DNA of 64,000 nt, taken from positions 152,975-216,974 of the forward strand of contig NZ_QKTW01000027.1 in NCBI RefSeq assembly GCF_003236175.1, written 5' to 3'. The stretch comes from Taibaiella soli. GTDB lineage: Bacteria > Bacteroidota > Bacteroidia > Chitinophagales > Chitinophagaceae. Both the position numbers and the translations under genes were made by a program. Positions within the stretch are counted from its first letter, which is position 1. The number at the start of each line of letters is the position of its first letter. Positions 62,202-64,000 of this stretch are shown in pieces. The notes under the pieces were generated by a model. It searched no databases. It was not told the DNA's origin and saw only the letters and a program-made list of their open reading frames with translations.

Positions 62202-63053
62202 ATGTCAAAAGCAAAAAGGCAGCTAAGCGAATCCAGCATGTTGGTGGTTGGAAAGGAATATTTTAAAGACGAGCTGAATAAACGAATTCAGTTGGGAGAA
62301 GAAATTTACGGAAGGCAAATTCAAACGACCAGGCAGCTTGAGCAAGCGAAGGAGGATTACTACAATTGGGATAATTTTAATTCAGAGCTCATTAAACAGT
62401 CGTTTAATAATCCGGAAAATGAATATCTGAGAGAATATGACAATGTCAACAGTATTTACATTTTTACTAGAAAATCACCGGCAGAAGAACTGAAAGAATT
62501 TGTAGAAGATGTAAATAATAAAGTAAATAAATTAAGACAGCTTGTAGCAAAACTGTCTTTAATAAAAACTGAAATAAAAGAACCAGTTCTCGACCTAGTA
62601 TCCCCAGAAGCGAGCAACAAGGTTTTTATTGTACACGGCCATAACAACGAAATTAAAGTCAATGTGGCGAGGTTCATCGAGAAGCTTGGCCTGGAGGCAA
62701 TCATACTGCACGAGCAGGCAAATGCAGGAAAAACCGTTATCGAAAAATTTGAAGAGCATACCGATGTAGCTTTTGCAATAGTTCTTTTGACAAACGATGA
62801 TTTTGGGAAAGCCAAGAAAGCCGAAAATCTAAATGAAAGGGCTCGACAAAATGTGATACTTGAGCTTGGATACTTCATTGGAAAATTGACCCGAAAAAGA
62901 GTTTGCCCACTTTATACATCTGGAGTTGAGCTGCCGAGCGATTTATTGGGATTGCTTTATATAGAACTTGATTCGCAAGAAAGCTGGAAATTCCAACTGA
63001 TGAAAGAATTAAAAGCCGCGGGGCTGAACATCGACGCTAATAAAATGCTATAG
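62202..63053 (+). CDS. TIR-like nucleotide-binding protein (PF10137/Cap12-type domain)
   Basis: A 283-residue protein. The N-terminal 135 residues are charged and helical, probably coiled coil. The C-terminal domain (about 140-262) is the TIR-like predicted nucleotide-binding domain: NKVFIVHGHN, AGKTVIEKFEEH (candidate catalytic Glu), VAFAIVLLTNDDFG, and RARQNVILELGYFIGKLTRKRV. Relatives degrade NAD+ when triggered, including the Cap12 TIR-STING effectors. No STING part is visible here. The partner gene starts 4 nt downstream. Position between insertion sequences suggests horizontal gain. Function in defence is inferred. Confidence 0.82.
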   Translation: MSKAKRQLSESSMLVVGKEYFKDELNKRIQLGEEIYGRQIQTTRQLEQAKEDYYNWDNFNSELIKQSFNNPENEYLREYDNVNSIYIFTRKSPAEELKEFVEDVNNKVNKLRQLVAKLSLIKTEIKEPVLDLVSPEASNKVFIVHGHNNEIKVNVARFIEKLGLEAIILHEQANAGKTVIEKFEEHTDVAFAIVLLTNDDFGKAKKAENLNERARQNVILELGYFIGKLTRKRVCPLYTSGVELPSDLLGLLYIELDSQESWKFQLMKELKAAGLNIDANKML

Positions 63054-63057
63054 AACT

Positions 63058-63459
63058 ATGCTGAATTATCTTTTCGACCAGCTCACCAGATTTGCTGATT
63101 CTTTCAAAAGTCTGCCTCAGGAGCAGAAGAAAGAAAATGCTCTCAGATCAATTAGCCATGCATTAAACGAGACTTGCCTTTATTATAGAGACGGGGAGAA
63201 TGGGTATCTGCCCGATCGCGACCGAGAAAAAATGCTAGTTAAATATTGGTCAGCTGCGGCAATAGCAATCCAGCGGTACGATCCCGATCTAGCAGTAACA
63301 TGTGATCTTAAATCTGAATTTTGGGTAAATCCTGACAATTTCAATTACGACGACATTGAATCTTTAGGAATTGGGTTGAATACCGTGCGGGAAACATATT
63401 GGAGACTCTTGAACCCCAGGGGCCATAATAAATTGAGAAACGTTCGTAGGCGACAATGA
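63058..63459 (+). CDS. Unknown partner of the TIR-like protein
   Basis: A 133-residue, mostly helical soluble protein I do not recognise (SLPQEQKKENALRSISHALN, MLVKYWSAAAIAIQRYD, basic end GHNKLRNVRRRQ). It starts 4 nt after the TIR-like stop codon, so the two are almost certainly co-translated. It may be a regulator, sensor or antitoxin of the TIR protein, but nothing in its own sequence proves this. A hairpin at 63479-63508 ends the pair. Confidence 0.65.
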   Translation: MLNYLFDQLTRFADSFKSLPQEQKKENALRSISHALNETCLYYRDGENGYLPDRDREKMLVKYWSAAAIAIQRYDPDLAVTCDLKSEFWVNPDNFNYDDIESLGIGLNTVRETYWRLLNPRGHNKLRNVRRRQ

Positions 63460-63478
63460 CTAATTATGCAAAAATATG

Positions 63479-63508
63479 AAACCCGCGAGTCTCTCCCCTT
63501 GCGGGTTT
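63479..63508 (+). terminator. Terminator-like hairpin after the two-gene cassette
   Basis: Arms AAACCCGC and GCGGGTTT with a 14-nt loop, then TCT, 20 nt after the stop of the partner gene. Confidence 0.6.
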
Positions 63509-63651
63509 CTAAGCATTTAGCTCGTTACCATTTTAGATTATTTCACATTTCTCTACTCCATTCTAATTTCTTGCGATCTCTTTTTGAAGGAAGTCTGTTG
63601 TTTTTTGACAATTTGGCCCATGAGTTTTCAAACTTGTACGGCCGAGTTTGT

Positions 63652-63693
63652 GAAATCGTCCGTATGAGTTCAGCAAATCGTAAGGACGATTTT
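63652..63693. repeat. 19-nt palindromic repeat, second locus
   Basis: GAAATCGTCCGTATGAGTT faces AAATCGTAAGGACGATTTT (63675-63693). The right arm is identical to 51744-51762. The 63697-63852 stretch has no gene; near 63801-63828 it carries a fragment of the dispersed repeat that reads TTGCGAGGAGGAGGTACGAC on the minus strand. Confidence 0.75.
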
Positions 63694-63852
63694 TAGAGCG
63701 TGTGTAAGACTGGCTGTAGTGATGGACTGTGGCAGGTTATTTTTCGGCACGAAAAACTGCTCTAAACGATGTGGTTTACCAACGCGAAATCAGGTTGCGA
63801 CGTTGTCGTACCTCCTCCTCGCAATGATTGCTATGACTTAACGAAATACTTT

Positions 63853-64000
63853 TTATGCTGCTTTTTGATAGTTATTCACATATTTTCTTTGATTCTTGAT
63901 GACAGCAACGACCCTTAGCACCATTTTATTCCTGATTGCATTAATTATAGTCAGATCGTGTTTGCCTTCGGCTTTTTTGCGTTCGTAATAGTTACGGAAT
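63853..64000 (-). mobile_element. IS110-family transposase, 3' end, cut by window edge
   Basis: The minus strand runs open from the window edge to a stop at 63853, giving 49 residues: FRNYYERKKAEGKHDLT followed by IINAIRNKMVLRVVAVIKNQ and YVNNYQKAA. The K-A-E-G-K and N-K-x-x-R-x-x-A-V pattern is the C-terminal end of IS110/IS116/IS902 transposases. The element continues beyond the window. Confidence 0.8.

Noticed and set aside
62202..63053. Cap12-type TIR-STING or a Thoeris system
   Set aside because: No STING domain, no SIR2/ThsA-like or CD-NTase gene in the window; only the TIR-like domain is shared.
63466..63696. 76-codon frame after the TIR-like cassette
   Set aside because: Covers the terminator-like hairpin and the 19-nt palindrome.
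1..64000. CRISPR arrays, tRNA and rRNA genes
   Set aside because: No regularly spaced 20-40-nt repeats with unique spacers, and no tRNA T-loop or rRNA signatures were found by reading; a tRNA or Rfam scan could still find a missed small RNA.

Overview
The window looks like a chromosome segment of a Bacteroidota bacterium, most probably of the Chitinophagaceae/Chitinophagales type. The evidence is six secreted proteins with C-terminal type IX secretion (T9SS) sorting domains (a YPNP-type motif followed by a short beta-rich tail), -7 promoter boxes of the form TAnnTTTG, a DUF4465/beta-propeller/TonB-receptor B12 locus, a YXWGXW protein, a deoxyhypusine-synthase-like protein and a mitochondrial-type citrate synthase. 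No rRNA, tRNA or CRISPR array was found.

Layout. 0-16.1 kb is mostly housekeeping: a deoxyhypusine-synthase homologue, citrate synthase, three tandem paralogous membrane proteins, a secreted M43 metalloprotease, an LptF/LptG permease, tgt, a glycosyltransferase overlapping rsmG, mgsA, a CDP-alcohol phosphatidyltransferase, a YebC-family regulator, a patatin and rlmB. 16.2-16.8 kb holds two copies of a 113-bp nested palindrome flanking a 21/42-bp tandem repeat. 16.9-22.3 kb is a cobalamin-riboswitch-controlled uptake operon: two T9SS-exported proteins, a BtuG-like propeller lipoprotein and a BtuB-like TonB receptor. 22.3-24.5 kb is a T9SS trypsin-like protease between two 102-bp repeats. 24.5-34.7 kb holds PAP2, a methyltransferase, a TPR protein, an SGNH/MBOAT acylation pair, a kinase-like protein of unknown role, a sugar transporter overlapping a ROK sugar kinase, and a CPBP protease. 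35-43.1 kb holds a YXWGXW/Gln-rich protein, a hydrolase, then ddl, a PASTA protein, a T9SS protein and a rhodanese in series, a conserved unknown and an NdpA-like nucleoid protein. 44.2-50.9 kb holds fdhD with a YdeP-type molybdopterin oxidoreductase, then a large T9SS beta-helix protein with a lipoprotein. 52-60.2 kb holds an ABC-F ATPase, an asparaginase, a phosphoribosyltransferase with an ABC permease, an envelope pair, an MFS exporter and a DUF486 protein.

Accessory end. From about 60.2 kb the sequence becomes AT-rich and gene-poor. It contains an IS5-family transposase, a two-gene cassette (TIR-like nucleotide-binding protein plus a small protein of unknown family), a palindrome also seen at 51.7 kb, and the 3' end of an IS110-family transposase at the window edge. 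The TIR-like cassette is the best candidate for an undescribed anti-phage or toxin system.

The second unusual signal lies outside genes. Two gene-free stretches (43.4-43.5 kb and 51.2-51.6 kb) carry five motifs with exact sigma-54 geometry (GG, ten bases, G). Four of them are followed by a terminator-like hairpin within about 50-165 bases, as expected for small-RNA modules. A third pattern is a set of genes whose -7 box sits exactly 4 nt before the start codon, suggesting leaderless messages.
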